The notes under the pieces are model-generated. The model saw only the letters and a program-made list of their open reading frames with translations, was not told where the DNA came from and did not search any database. The translations under genes were made by a program, and so were the position numbers. A stretch of DNA of 64,000 nt from an uncultured Gammaproteobacteria bacterium (GTDB taxonomy: Bacteria; Pseudomonadota; Gammaproteobacteria; Eutrophobiales; Eutrophobiaceae), in NCBI GenBank assembly GCA_943788815.1, contig CALSRS010000002.1, positions 59,062 to 123,061 on the forward strand. Direction: 5' to 3'. The stretch's first letter is position 1. Every line of letters starts with the position of its first letter. Below are positions 36,840 through 45,629 of the stretch, one piece after another.

Positions 36840-38266
36840 AAACTACAATTAAAACTGACATTTGCGTTATAGGAGCAGGTTCGGGAGGTCTTTCTGTTGC
36901 TGCGGGGACCTCACAATTAGGTTTAAGTACAGTGTTAATTGAAAAAGATAAAATGGGTGGAGATTGCCTGAATACTGGCTGCGTGCCTTCAAAAGCACTA
37001 CTTGCTGCAGCCAAAAATGCACACATAAAACAATCCAGCGATATACCCGGCATAGCTGCTACTGAACCAAGGATTGATTTTTTATCAATCAAACATCATG
37101 TATCGGACGTTATAAAATCGATAGAACCAAATGACTCACAGCAACGATTTGAAGGATTGGGTGTGACAGTATTACGCAATGAAGCCCGATTTATTTCACC
37201 TAATTTGATACGCTCAGGAGATGAAGTAATACAGGCAAAATATGTCGTCATTGCTACTGGATCTCGCCCTGTCATTCCTCCCATAAAAGATATCAACACT
37301 GCCTCCCCATTAACCAATGAAACGATTTTTAATTTATCTGAAAAACCGGAACATCTACTCATTATCGGCGCAGGTCCTATCGGCATAGAAATGGCCCAGG
37401 CACATTGTCGATTAGGAAGTCAGGTCAGTATTTTTGATATGGCAACGCTATTACCAAGAGATGATGAATCTAATGTCTCCACGTTACGAGAAGTTCTGGT
37501 AAATGATGGAATTAATTTATATGAGCGCGTAGCCATTAAACAGATTAAGAAAGAAAATGATTTAATTACAGTTTGCCTGGAAAGAAATGAAAAAATTTTT
37601 GAAGTGTCAGGCAGCCATTTACTGGTTTCCGCTGGCCGCAGTCCTGTAACCGACACACTGGATTTAGATAAGGCCGGGATAAAATATGATAAGAAAGGTA
37701 TTTCTGTCGATAAGCGACTAAGGACAAATAAGAAACACATATATGCTATTGGCGATGTATCAGGTGGTCCGCAATTTACACATATAGCTGGGTATCATGC
37801 TGGCATCGTGATTCGTAATATTTGCTTTAAAATACCGGCTAAAGTTGATTACCGGGCTCTACCCTGGGTAACATTTACTGATCCAGAACTCGCACAAGTT
37901 GGCCTCACTGAAAAACAGGCAAAAATTGAGTACGGTAATAACATCAAGGTTACCCAATGGCCATTTAGGGAGAATGACCGTGCTATCGCCGAACGTACAA
38001 TTACAGGCAATGTGCGCGTCATCACAACCCGTCGAGGTCATATATTAGGGGCATCTATAATTGGGCCACATGCCGGTGAACTTTGCCAGGTGTGGGGGCT
38101 CGCCATTTCTTCCAGGTTAAAAATAGGCGCTATCGCTGGAATGATTGCGCCCTACCCTACGCTTGCTGAAATAAACAAACGAGTTGCTGGGGCATGGTTT
38201 ACCCAAAACCTCTTTAGTCAAAAAACCAAAATACTGGTGCGCTTACTTCAAAAATTACCGTTTTAG
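36836..38266 (+). CDS. FAD-dependent pyridine nucleotide-disulfide oxidoreductase (MerA/Lpd-like)
   Basis: DICVIGAGSGGLSVAAGTSQLGLSTVLIEKDKMGGDCLNTGCVPSKALLAAAK...IIGAGPIGIEMAQAHCRLG...YAIGDVSGGPQFTHIAGYHAG. Confidence 0.93.
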   Translation: MKTTIKTDICVIGAGSGGLSVAAGTSQLGLSTVLIEKDKMGGDCLNTGCVPSKALLAAAKNAHIKQSSDIPGIAATEPRIDFLSIKHHVSDVIKSIEPNDSQQRFEGLGVTVLRNEARFISPNLIRSGDEVIQAKYVVIATGSRPVIPPIKDINTASPLTNETIFNLSEKPEHLLIIGAGPIGIEMAQAHCRLGSQVSIFDMATLLPRDDESNVSTLREVLVNDGINLYERVAIKQIKKENDLITVCLERNEKIFEVSGSHLLVSAGRSPVTDTLDLDKAGIKYDKKGISVDKRLRTNKKHIYAIGDVSGGPQFTHIAGYHAGIVIRNICFKIPAKVDYRALPWVTFTDPELAQVGLTEKQAKIEYGNNIKVTQWPFRENDRAIAERTITGNVRVITTRRGHILGASIIGPHAGELCQVWGLAISSRLKIGAIAGMIAPYPTLAEINKRVAGAWFTQNLFSQKTKILVRLLQKLPF

Positions 38267-38314
38267 TAAACAATCATGAAGTAAATTCAATAACGCGATG
38301 AAACAGACTCATTA

Positions 38315-38722
38315 TTAAATTGTGAATTTCACATCCTGCTCTCTCAGTAAATACAATGCAACACAGGCAGCCAACATGGGCCAGGCAGCAAAAAATAACA
38401 GGCTAATATCTATCGTATACCTTTCCCACGCTGATAGCGTCGAGACACCATGGACTATCAATACAAATCCGTACGTATACCGTTTCCAACGCCCCGCAAG
38501 AAATGCGAGTATGATAATAATTTCTATTGCACCGATGATCTGCATTATCGTTGCACCCATACCACCGATAAAATAAAAATTTTCATACACCCTGGCTGCG
38601 TGAGCAGGATCAATAAATTTATCCAGTGTCCAGGCAAACATTACGATAAATACACCTAGCCTTAATAAAAACAGTGATAATTCCAGTTTGCCCTTATCTA
38701 CACTTATTTGTATATCACTCAT
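38315..38722 (-). CDS. DoxX-like membrane protein
   Basis: SLFLLRLGVFIVMFAWTLDKFIDPAHAARVYENFYFIGGMGATIMQIIGAIEIIIILAFLAGRWKRYTYGFVL. Confidence 0.75.
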   Translation of the reverse strand: MSDIQISVDKGKLELSLFLLRLGVFIVMFAWTLDKFIDPAHAARVYENFYFIGGMGATIMQIIGAIEIIIILAFLAGRWKRYTYGFVLIVHGVSTLSAWERYTIDISLLFFAAWPMLAACVALYLLREQDVKFTI

Positions 38723-38952
38723 CTTCCCCCCTAATATAAAATTAATTCAAAATTCATGAATTACACCCGCAGCATAGAACGCCTAGTATACAAATGCAAA
38801 ACTCATGTCAATTGCTACTTCATTCTTGTTGAAATCAGTATTTTGTCACTCATGATTTCAGTCAAATATAAACTGACTAAAACAATAAATGGATAACAAC
38901 CCATAATTAATTAGCGCCAAGAATTAAATAACAAATGTTTCACACAAACGAA

Positions 38953-38977
38953 TTCGGCGTGCGAACTAAAGAGTTAC
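38953..38977 (-). promoter_or_regulatory. Putative ECF-type promoter GTAAC-N16-CGAA upstream of the DoxX-like gene
   Basis: Plus-strand TTCG 38953-38956, 16 nt, GTTAC 38973-38977; minus strand reads GTAAC-N16-CGAA, as at 36057. Confidence 0.5.
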
Positions 38978-39006
38978 AAAAATAGTTTATAAGCTAGTTT
39001 GTAAGA

Positions 39007-40395
39007 TTACGATTTGTCTTTCAAAAACAATGGAATAAGCTCATGGAGGTTGGTGATGGCATCAACTTGAAGTTCTAACGATTCTTTCCTGGGTCGATTG
39101 GCTGTAGGGATAACCGCTCTGGTGAATCCATGTTTAGCGGCTTCACTTAATCGTTCCTGACCACCTTGTACTGGCCTAAGTTCTCCTGCAAGGCCAATTT
39201 CACCGAAAACCACTAATTTTTCTGGCATAGAAATATTTTTCAGGCTAGACAAAATTGATAATACTATCGGCAAATCAGCTGAAGTGTCGCCTATACGGAC
39301 ACCTCCAACCACGTTCACAAAAATATCATGATCATAAGTCGCAAGACCTAAATACCTTTCCATGACTGCCAGCAACATAGCCAAACGATTATTTTCGAGG
39401 CCAACTGTTACTCTGCGTGGCTGCTGACCATGAGATGAATTAACAAGGGACTGAACTTCCACCAGCAAAGGTCTACTTCCCTCTCGAGTGACCATGATTA
39501 TACTACCAGGCGTATTGTCCTGGTGACTGGAAAGAAAAATGGCAGATGGATTGGTAACTTCTTTTAATCCACGATCTGTCATGGCAAAGATTCCCAATTC
39601 ATTCACAGCGCCAAAGCGATTTTTTACTGAGCGGATAATTCTGAAACGCTCTGTACTGTCGCCTTCAAAGTAAAGAACAGTATCGACCATATGTTCAAGA
39701 ACTCTCGGTCCGGCCAGGGTCCCTTCCTTAGTCACATGACCCACCAGTATTACTGATGTATTTGTCTGCTTTGCATACCTGACTAATTGAGATGCACATT
39801 CTCTGATCTGTGCTACTGAACCTGGAGAAGATGTTAACTGTTCAGTCAGCACAGTCTGTATTGAATCTATAACCAGAATTTGAGGTTGTTCGTTAAGTGC
39901 CGCACTAAAAATCTGCTCAATTTGCACTTCACTTATGGATTTAAGAGCTGACATATCCAGATCCAGTCGCGTTCCTCTCAAACTTAGTTGTTGCAGCGAC
40001 TCTTCTCCTGACACATACAAAGTACTAATATTTTTTTTGCCACTGAGATTTGAAACCATCTGCAAGAGTATTGTCGATTTTCCTATGCCGGGATCACCAC
40101 CAATTAATATCACGGAACCACCAACTATACCACCGCCTAACACTCTATCTAACTCTGTAATTCCGGTACTTATTCTTGGTTGTTCAGTTAGCTCTATATC
40201 ATTCAAAGTTCGTACCACGGATGGTGCGATGGGTAAAATTGAATTAACAACCCCCCCGTTTTTTTTTGCCAACACGGTTTCTTCAAATGCGTTCCAGCTA
40301 TTACAATCTGGACATTGCCCCACCCATTTTGGTGACGTGGCACCACATTCATTACAAATATATTGAGTCTTAATCTTCGTCATATATATTGACAT
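39007..40395 (-). CDS. radA: DNA repair protein RadA/Sms
   Basis: YICNECGATSPKWVGQCPDCNSWNAF...LIGGDPGIGKSTILLQM...KNRFGAVNELGIFAMTDRGL. Confidence 0.97.
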   Translation of the reverse strand: MSIYMTKIKTQYICNECGATSPKWVGQCPDCNSWNAFEETVLAKKNGGVVNSILPIAPSVVRTLNDIELTEQPRISTGITELDRVLGGGIVGGSVILIGGDPGIGKSTILLQMVSNLSGKKNISTLYVSGEESLQQLSLRGTRLDLDMSALKSISEVQIEQIFSAALNEQPQILVIDSIQTVLTEQLTSSPGSVAQIRECASQLVRYAKQTNTSVILVGHVTKEGTLAGPRVLEHMVDTVLYFEGDSTERFRIIRSVKNRFGAVNELGIFAMTDRGLKEVTNPSAIFLSSHQDNTPGSIIMVTREGSRPLLVEVQSLVNSSHGQQPRRVTVGLENNRLAMLLAVMERYLGLATYDHDIFVNVVGGVRIGDTSADLPIVLSILSSLKNISMPEKLVVFGEIGLAGELRPVQGGQERLSEAAKHGFTRAVIPTANRPRKESLELQVDAITNLHELIPLFLKDKS

Positions 40396-41455
40396 TTAAT
40401 CGTTTATGGACACCACTAAGCAACTCATAAGCAATCGTTTCTGCATGCTTAGCTACTAACTCAACGGGCAAATTATCCCCCCATAACTCAACAGGATCAC
40501 CTATTTTTGCACCAGATATGCCACGTAGATCTACAGTGATCATATCCATAGAGGGATGCCCGATTAATTGTGCTTGCAAGCCATTAATCATTACTGGTGT
40601 CCCAGATTTTGCATGACGAGGATATCCATCTCCATAACCAATCGCCACGATTCCAACTGGCATATCTTCTGGACATCGCCATGTGGCACCATATCCTACA
40701 GTGTCTCCCTTATTCACACTTTTAATTGCAATTAATTCGGAATGCAATGACATCACAGGTGTCAAATCAAAATCTGATGAGACTTTATTATTTATGGGAG
40801 ACACGCCATATAACATTAAACCCGGACGAACATAATCGTAATGGCTATTTGACTGATTAATGATACCTGCAGAATTACACATCGATCGTTTGCATGATAA
40901 ATTCTGCGTTAATTCTTGAAATTTCGTGGATTGTGTTTTGGTAATGCTTGCATCCGGATTTGCCGCATCAGCATAATGTGACATTAGGACTATCTCATCT
41001 TTAATATTTTTTAAAGACAATAATTTTTCATGAACTTGCTTAATCGAGCCTACATCAAACCCCAATCGATGCATCCCCGTATCAATTTTCAACCAGACTG
41101 GTATCTGGTAATCAGATTGAAACCGCTCTATCATTTTTATTTGCTCTGCATGATGAACCACGATATCCAGCTTCAAAGCTGCAACCAGAGTTAGTTCTTC
41201 AAATGTAAACGGTCCTTCAAGCAACAAAATGGGTCTATCGACACCTGCATCTCGCAATTCAATCGCTTCCTCAACACAGGCGACGCCAAACGCATCAGAT
41301 TGTTGTAATGTCTCTGCAACTCGTGATAATCCATGACCATAGGCGTCTGCCTTAACGACAGAAAGGATACTACTTTTAGGGGCAAGGTTTTTTACGCGGG
41401 AAAAATTTTTACGTAGGGCTGTTAAATTTATATTGACCTTTGCCGGCCGGCTCAT
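40370..41455 (-). CDS. alr: Alanine racemase
   Basis: SILSVVKADAYGHGLSRVA...WLKIDTGMHRLGF...VRPGLMLYGVSP...GYGDGYPRHA. Confidence 0.96.
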   Translation of the reverse strand: MSRPAKVNINLTALRKNFSRVKNLAPKSSILSVVKADAYGHGLSRVAETLQQSDAFGVACVEEAIELRDAGVDRPILLLEGPFTFEELTLVAALKLDIVVHHAEQIKMIERFQSDYQIPVWLKIDTGMHRLGFDVGSIKQVHEKLLSLKNIKDEIVLMSHYADAANPDASITKTQSTKFQELTQNLSCKRSMCNSAGIINQSNSHYDYVRPGLMLYGVSPINNKVSSDFDLTPVMSLHSELIAIKSVNKGDTVGYGATWRCPEDMPVGIVAIGYGDGYPRHAKSGTPVMINGLQAQLIGHPSMDMITVDLRGISGAKIGDPVELWGDNLPVELVAKHAETIAYELLSGVHKRLNVNIYDED

Positions 41456-42846
41456 TCAGGGGCCCCGTGCATAAAAGGTTGGGAATCAACATAATTCTCA
41501 AATCGAGTATAACGACCCAAAAATGATAACTTTACGGTACCTATGGGACCATTACGCTGTTTACCAATAATAATCTCAGCTATGCCCTTGTTAGGGCTTT
41601 CTTCATCGTAAACCTCATCGCGATAGATAAAGACGATCACATCCGCATCCTGCTCTATGGCCCCGGATTCCCGTAAATCTGACATTACTGGTCTTTTATT
41701 CGGCCTTTGTTCCAGGCTTCTATTTAACTGGGAAAGCGCAATAACGGGGATATTTAATTCTTTCGCCATCGCTTTTAATGAACGTGAAATTTCTGAAATT
41801 TCCGTTGCGCGGTTTTCCTTGTTCCCATGGACTTGCATCAACTGGAGGTAATCTACGATGACCATATCCAGACCATGCTCTCTGGTTAACCTTCGACATC
41901 TGGATCTCAATTCCACAGGGGTCAAGGCAGGGGTATCATCAATAAATAATTTAGAATCTTTTAATATTTCTACTGCTGAGGTTAACCTTGGCCAATCTTC
42001 ATCGTCCAATTTTCCCGTTCTGACTTTATGTTGGTCGATTCTGCCCAAAGAAGACATCATACGCATAGATAGCTGTTCACCTGACATTTCCATGCTAAAA
42101 ATAGCAACAGATAATTTATCTTTAATTATGGCATGTTCGGCCAAATTAACTGCAAATGCGGTTTTGCCCATGGATGGTCTACCGGCAACAATGATTAAAT
42201 CTGAATTCTGTAAGCCTGCGGTCTGTCGATCAAAATCGGTATAACCGGTGGCAATTCCTGTTATATGTGATTTTTTTTGATACAGCTCATCAATTCGGTC
42301 CAGAGTGGATACCAGTAAATCTTTGATGGCATTGTAATTTTTTCTTCCTCGCGATTCCTGTTCGGCAATCTGAAATATTGTTGATTCAGCAAAATCCAAA
42401 ATCTCATTACTGGACCTTCCCATAGGATTAAATACTGAATCACTGATTTCGTTTGTCGCCTTGATTAACTGCCGCAGTATTGATCTTTTCCTGACTATAT
42501 CTGCATAAGCAGTAACGTTACTTGCACCTGGGGTGTTATCAGCTAATGCAGATAAATATCCTAACCCACCTGCATCATCGAGAATCTGATTATTTTCAAG
42601 CCATTCTGCAACTGTCACGAGATCAAAGGGATGGCCTTCACTATCTAGTTTTGATACTGCATTAAATATTATCTGGTGATCCTTACGGTAAAAATCGTCG
42701 TCTCTTAAACGTTCAGATACTTTAGTCCATGCATTTGGATCTAGAAACAATCCACCAAGAATGGCCTGCTCAGCTTCGATGGAATGTGGAGGAATTTTCA
42801 GGGATGTTGTTTCTGTATCCTGATTTTTATGAGCAGATTCTACCAT
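41452..42846 (-). CDS. dnaB: Replicative DNA helicase DnaB
   Basis: PPHSIEAEQAILGGLFLDP...IIVAGRPSMGKTAFAVNLAEHA...VDYLQLMQ...SDLRESGAIEQDADVIVFIYRDEVY. Confidence 0.98.
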   Translation of the reverse strand: MVESAHKNQDTETTSLKIPPHSIEAEQAILGGLFLDPNAWTKVSERLRDDDFYRKDHQIIFNAVSKLDSEGHPFDLVTVAEWLENNQILDDAGGLGYLSALADNTPGASNVTAYADIVRKRSILRQLIKATNEISDSVFNPMGRSSNEILDFAESTIFQIAEQESRGRKNYNAIKDLLVSTLDRIDELYQKKSHITGIATGYTDFDRQTAGLQNSDLIIVAGRPSMGKTAFAVNLAEHAIIKDKLSVAIFSMEMSGEQLSMRMMSSLGRIDQHKVRTGKLDDEDWPRLTSAVEILKDSKLFIDDTPALTPVELRSRCRRLTREHGLDMVIVDYLQLMQVHGNKENRATEISEISRSLKAMAKELNIPVIALSQLNRSLEQRPNKRPVMSDLRESGAIEQDADVIVFIYRDEVYDEESPNKGIAEIIIGKQRNGPIGTVKLSFLGRYTRFENYVDSQPFMHGAPE

Positions 42847-42999
42847 TAGGCCTCTTCATATTTTATTGGCTCAACACTTTATAATTCTACGACGCACATT
42901 TGCGTATTCATAGAAGAAAACATACACGAACATACACGACAGTGCCTGTATATCAGGCTACAACAAGAGCTAATTCAATAAATATCAGTAATATACTGG

Positions 43000-43452
43000 T
43001 TATTCTTCTTCAGCGACAATATTAATGCGTATTGTTGTACTCACATCAGGATGAAGCGAAACTTCAACATCAAATCCACCTATTTGCCTAAAGGGACCAT
43101 CAGGCAATCTTATTTCATTTTTTCCGATTTCCTGTCCAGCAGCGACAACAGCTTCAGCAATGTCGGCTGTACCAACGGAACCATACAATTTCCCCTCTGT
43201 GCCTGCTTTTCGGTTTATCGTCACATCAAAACCATTCAGATCTTCAGCGCGTCTGGTTGCCTTTTGTAAAATATCTCCCTGGGCTTTTTCAAGCTCTGCT
43301 CGTTGAGCTTCAAATTTTACAATATTTTCCTTAGATGCGGGCACGGCCTTCCCATTGGGAATAAGAAAATTCCGCCCGTATCCAGGTTTTACGCGAACCG
43401 TATCACCAAGGACACCTAGATTTTGTATTTTTTCAAGTAGGATGATTTCCAT
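43000..43452 (-). CDS. rplI: 50S ribosomal protein L9
   Basis: MEIILLEKIQNLGVLGDTVRVKPGYGRNFLIPNGKAVPAS. Confidence 0.98.
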   Translation of the reverse strand: MEIILLEKIQNLGVLGDTVRVKPGYGRNFLIPNGKAVPASKENIVKFEAQRAELEKAQGDILQKATRRAEDLNGFDVTINRKAGTEGKLYGSVGTADIAEAVVAAGQEIGKNEIRLPDGPFRQIGGFDVEVSLHPDVSTTIRINIVAEEE

Positions 43453-43489
43453 TTAACACCTCCGGATAAAAATTATCATAGCACACCTG

Positions 43490-44389
43490 CTAGCTGTCAG
43501 CAGGTGGTGTTTTGTTACTCTTTTTAAGTGAATCTGCAATGCCAAGAAATGCAATAAATAGTGCCATTTGAGGCATAAATATCAAGAAACTATACATGAC
43601 TATTAACCATGTCCTGGAAAGACTACGCTGCTGAACAATTCGATGTACAGCTACGATACCTTGTACTACATGTAATATTATCAAAATAACTAATATATTT
43701 TGTGCCAGCCACGAAAGGCTTCCAAGTCCGACAAAACTAAGTACCATCATTGCCAAGCTAAAAAATGTTAACTGCCTGGGTAGTGATAATTGGTAAAATT
43801 CTTGCCAGAACCCGCCAGGATTAAATATTGCAGATTGCCATGCCCTTGCCAGTAAGATACTGACTACCAGACTTATCACGATACCTGCAGCAATGATCCC
43901 ACTGATTAAAGGCATAATAGTATCCAGAATTGTCTGGACATCTGCCAATTCTGCAGTAGACAGGCTTTTTTCTAGAAAAGCGTTAATTGATGATTGCCAC
44001 CATTGACTAATGTCTTCGTTAAATGGTGCAAGTGCCAGTACAAATAAAATTCCTATACCACCTGCACCCATAATCGACAATGCCTGCGATTCTGACACAC
44101 GTAAAATTATGCTGCATAACCACACGGGAATCCAAATACTGGTAGATAATGTTGCCCCTAAGCCAAACCCGATACGACTAAAATATCCAAATATCGATAT
44201 GGCGAGCAGGGTATATATCATGACTTGCAAACCATACTTCCCACCCTTTCTAAGGGTGATTAATGCAAATGGCGTCGCACTGATGATGTAGGTTAACGGT
44301 GGGATCAACAATGACATGACAGTCAATAAGCTTAGCATCGCCACAGATTTATACTTTTCTGCTAGTAAATATTGACCCAGTAATTTCAT
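43490..44389 (-). CDS. DUF2232-like polytopic membrane protein of the rpsF-rplI cluster
   Basis: 299 aa, multiple TM segments; between rpsR and rplI. Confidence 0.7.
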   Translation of the reverse strand: MKLLGQYLLAEKYKSVAMLSLLTVMSLLIPPLTYIISATPFALITLRKGGKYGLQVMIYTLLAISIFGYFSRIGFGLGATLSTSIWIPVWLCSIILRVSESQALSIMGAGGIGILFVLALAPFNEDISQWWQSSINAFLEKSLSTAELADVQTILDTIMPLISGIIAAGIVISLVVSILLARAWQSAIFNPGGFWQEFYQLSLPRQLTFFSLAMMVLSFVGLGSLSWLAQNILVILIILHVVQGIVAVHRIVQQRSLSRTWLIVMYSFLIFMPQMALFIAFLGIADSLKKSNKTPPADS

Positions 44390-44407
44390 TGATTTTTCTA
44401 TAGTGAT

Positions 44408-44440
44408 AATGTCCAGGCATTTATCGAATGCCTGGACATT
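44408..44440 (-). promoter_or_regulatory. Perfect 14-bp stem hairpin between rpsR and the DUF2232-like gene
   Basis: AATGTCCAGGCATT-TATCG-AATGCCTGGACATT, no strong T-tract on the minus strand. Confidence 0.7.
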
Positions 44441-44465
44441 TTGCTGACAATAATTTCTTTAACTG

Positions 44466-44690
44466 TTAGTGAGTATCTGAATATGGCAATAGTGCCAGAT
44501 ATCGTGCCCTTTTAACGGCAGTGGAAAGTTGTCGTTGATAAATTGCATTGGTCCCTGAAACACGACTTGGAACTATTTTACCGGTTTCAGTAACATACGC
44601 TTTCAAGGTATTCAGATCTTTGTAATCAATCTCAATAAATTTTTCTGCAGTAAACTTACAAAACCTTTTTTTTCTAAAATATTTAGCCAT
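44466..44690 (-). CDS. rpsR: 30S ribosomal protein S18
   Basis: [68 protein letters not shown]. Confidence 0.98.
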   Translation of the reverse strand: MAKYFRKKRFCKFTAEKFIEIDYKDLNTLKAYVTETGKIVPSRVSGTNAIYQRQLSTAVKRARYLALLPYSDTH

Positions 44691-44704
44691 TTTTCTGTCC
44701 TGTA

Positions 44705-45310
44705 TTAGTTCGTTTCAGTATTTTTATCTGGGTCATCGGTCTTCTCAGATGTCTCTTGAGATTCACTCGATGGTGCTTCCTCTGAAACCTCATTAATCTC
44801 CGCGTCATCATTTGATGCTACATCCTCTGAAACCTCATCGGTATTCGCGTCATCACTTGATGCTACTTCCTCCGAAACCTCATTGGTATTCGCGTCATCA
44901 ACTTTTTCTAATGCATCAACTCTGGCCTGTTCATCCGCAATTTTTGCTGCTTCTCTGATAGCATTAATTTTCTCCTGCTCTTCGGCCTCTTCTTTACTCT
45001 TGGCCAAAAAAGAGGGTTCTGTCTCAGCGTGGTCTTTGCGAATAACCATATCTCTTATCACAGCATCATTAAATCTAAATGCACTATTTAGCTGATCTAA
45101 AATCGCTTGATCACACTCAATATTCATTAAAACATAGTGTGCTTTATGGACTTTATTGATGGGATATGCCAGAAGACGTCTTCCCCAGTCTTCCATGCGG
45201 TGGATACGACCTTCACCTGATTCAATCATAGAACGATAACGTTCAATCATTGCAGGCACCTGCTCACTCTGGTCTGGGTGGACCAGAAATACAATTTCAT
45301 AATGTCTCAT
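44705..45310 (-). CDS. rpsF: 30S ribosomal protein S6 with long acidic repetitive C-terminal extension
   Basis: [66 protein letters not shown]; then [56 protein letters not shown]. Confidence 0.97.
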   Translation of the reverse strand: MRHYEIVFLVHPDQSEQVPAMIERYRSMIESGEGRIHRMEDWGRRLLAYPINKVHKAHYVLMNIECDQAILDQLNSAFRFNDAVIRDMVIRKDHAETEPSFLAKSKEEAEEQEKINAIREAAKIADEQARVDALEKVDDANTNEVSEEVASSDDANTDEVSEDVASNDDAEINEVSEEAPSSESQETSEKTDDPDKNTETN

Positions 45311-45320
45311 TGTGATCCTC

Positions 45321-45357
45321 TCGGGTTAATGCCCCCCGCCTAAATACGGTGGAGCAA
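45321..45357 (-). promoter_or_regulatory. Candidate S6:S18 autoregulatory leader upstream of rpsF
   Basis: Minus-strand leader gctccaCCGtatttaggcggggggcattaacccgagagg can fold G/C-rich helices near a CACCG, as in reported S6:S18 leaders; not computed. Confidence 0.35.
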
Positions 45358-45629
45358 GGATAAAAAGAGCACGAATTCTAGGCGAATGCACATACCAATG
45401 CAAATTATGATTAGGGTATTACTGGAAATATTCCCATAATTATTCCAGGGATGAGACCTTATTGCTGCGCCGCATCATTATTGACTGATTTTTAATTCGA
45501 TATGAGCAGATTTCTCAATAGCTCATCCTGACTATTTTAACCATGATTGTGTACATAATTTGCTGGGAATCCTGTTATTATTGAAATGCTTATACATCTT
45601 CAAAACGTCGCCATAAACGGAGGAAAGCG

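Noticed and set aside
36836-38266. Mercuric reductase of a mer operon
   Set aside because: No merR/T/P/C and no N-terminal HMA domain; called only as a MerA/Lpd-like oxidoreductase.
44408-44440. Classical Rho-independent terminator
   Set aside because: Stem is strong but there is no T-tract following it on the coding (minus) strand.
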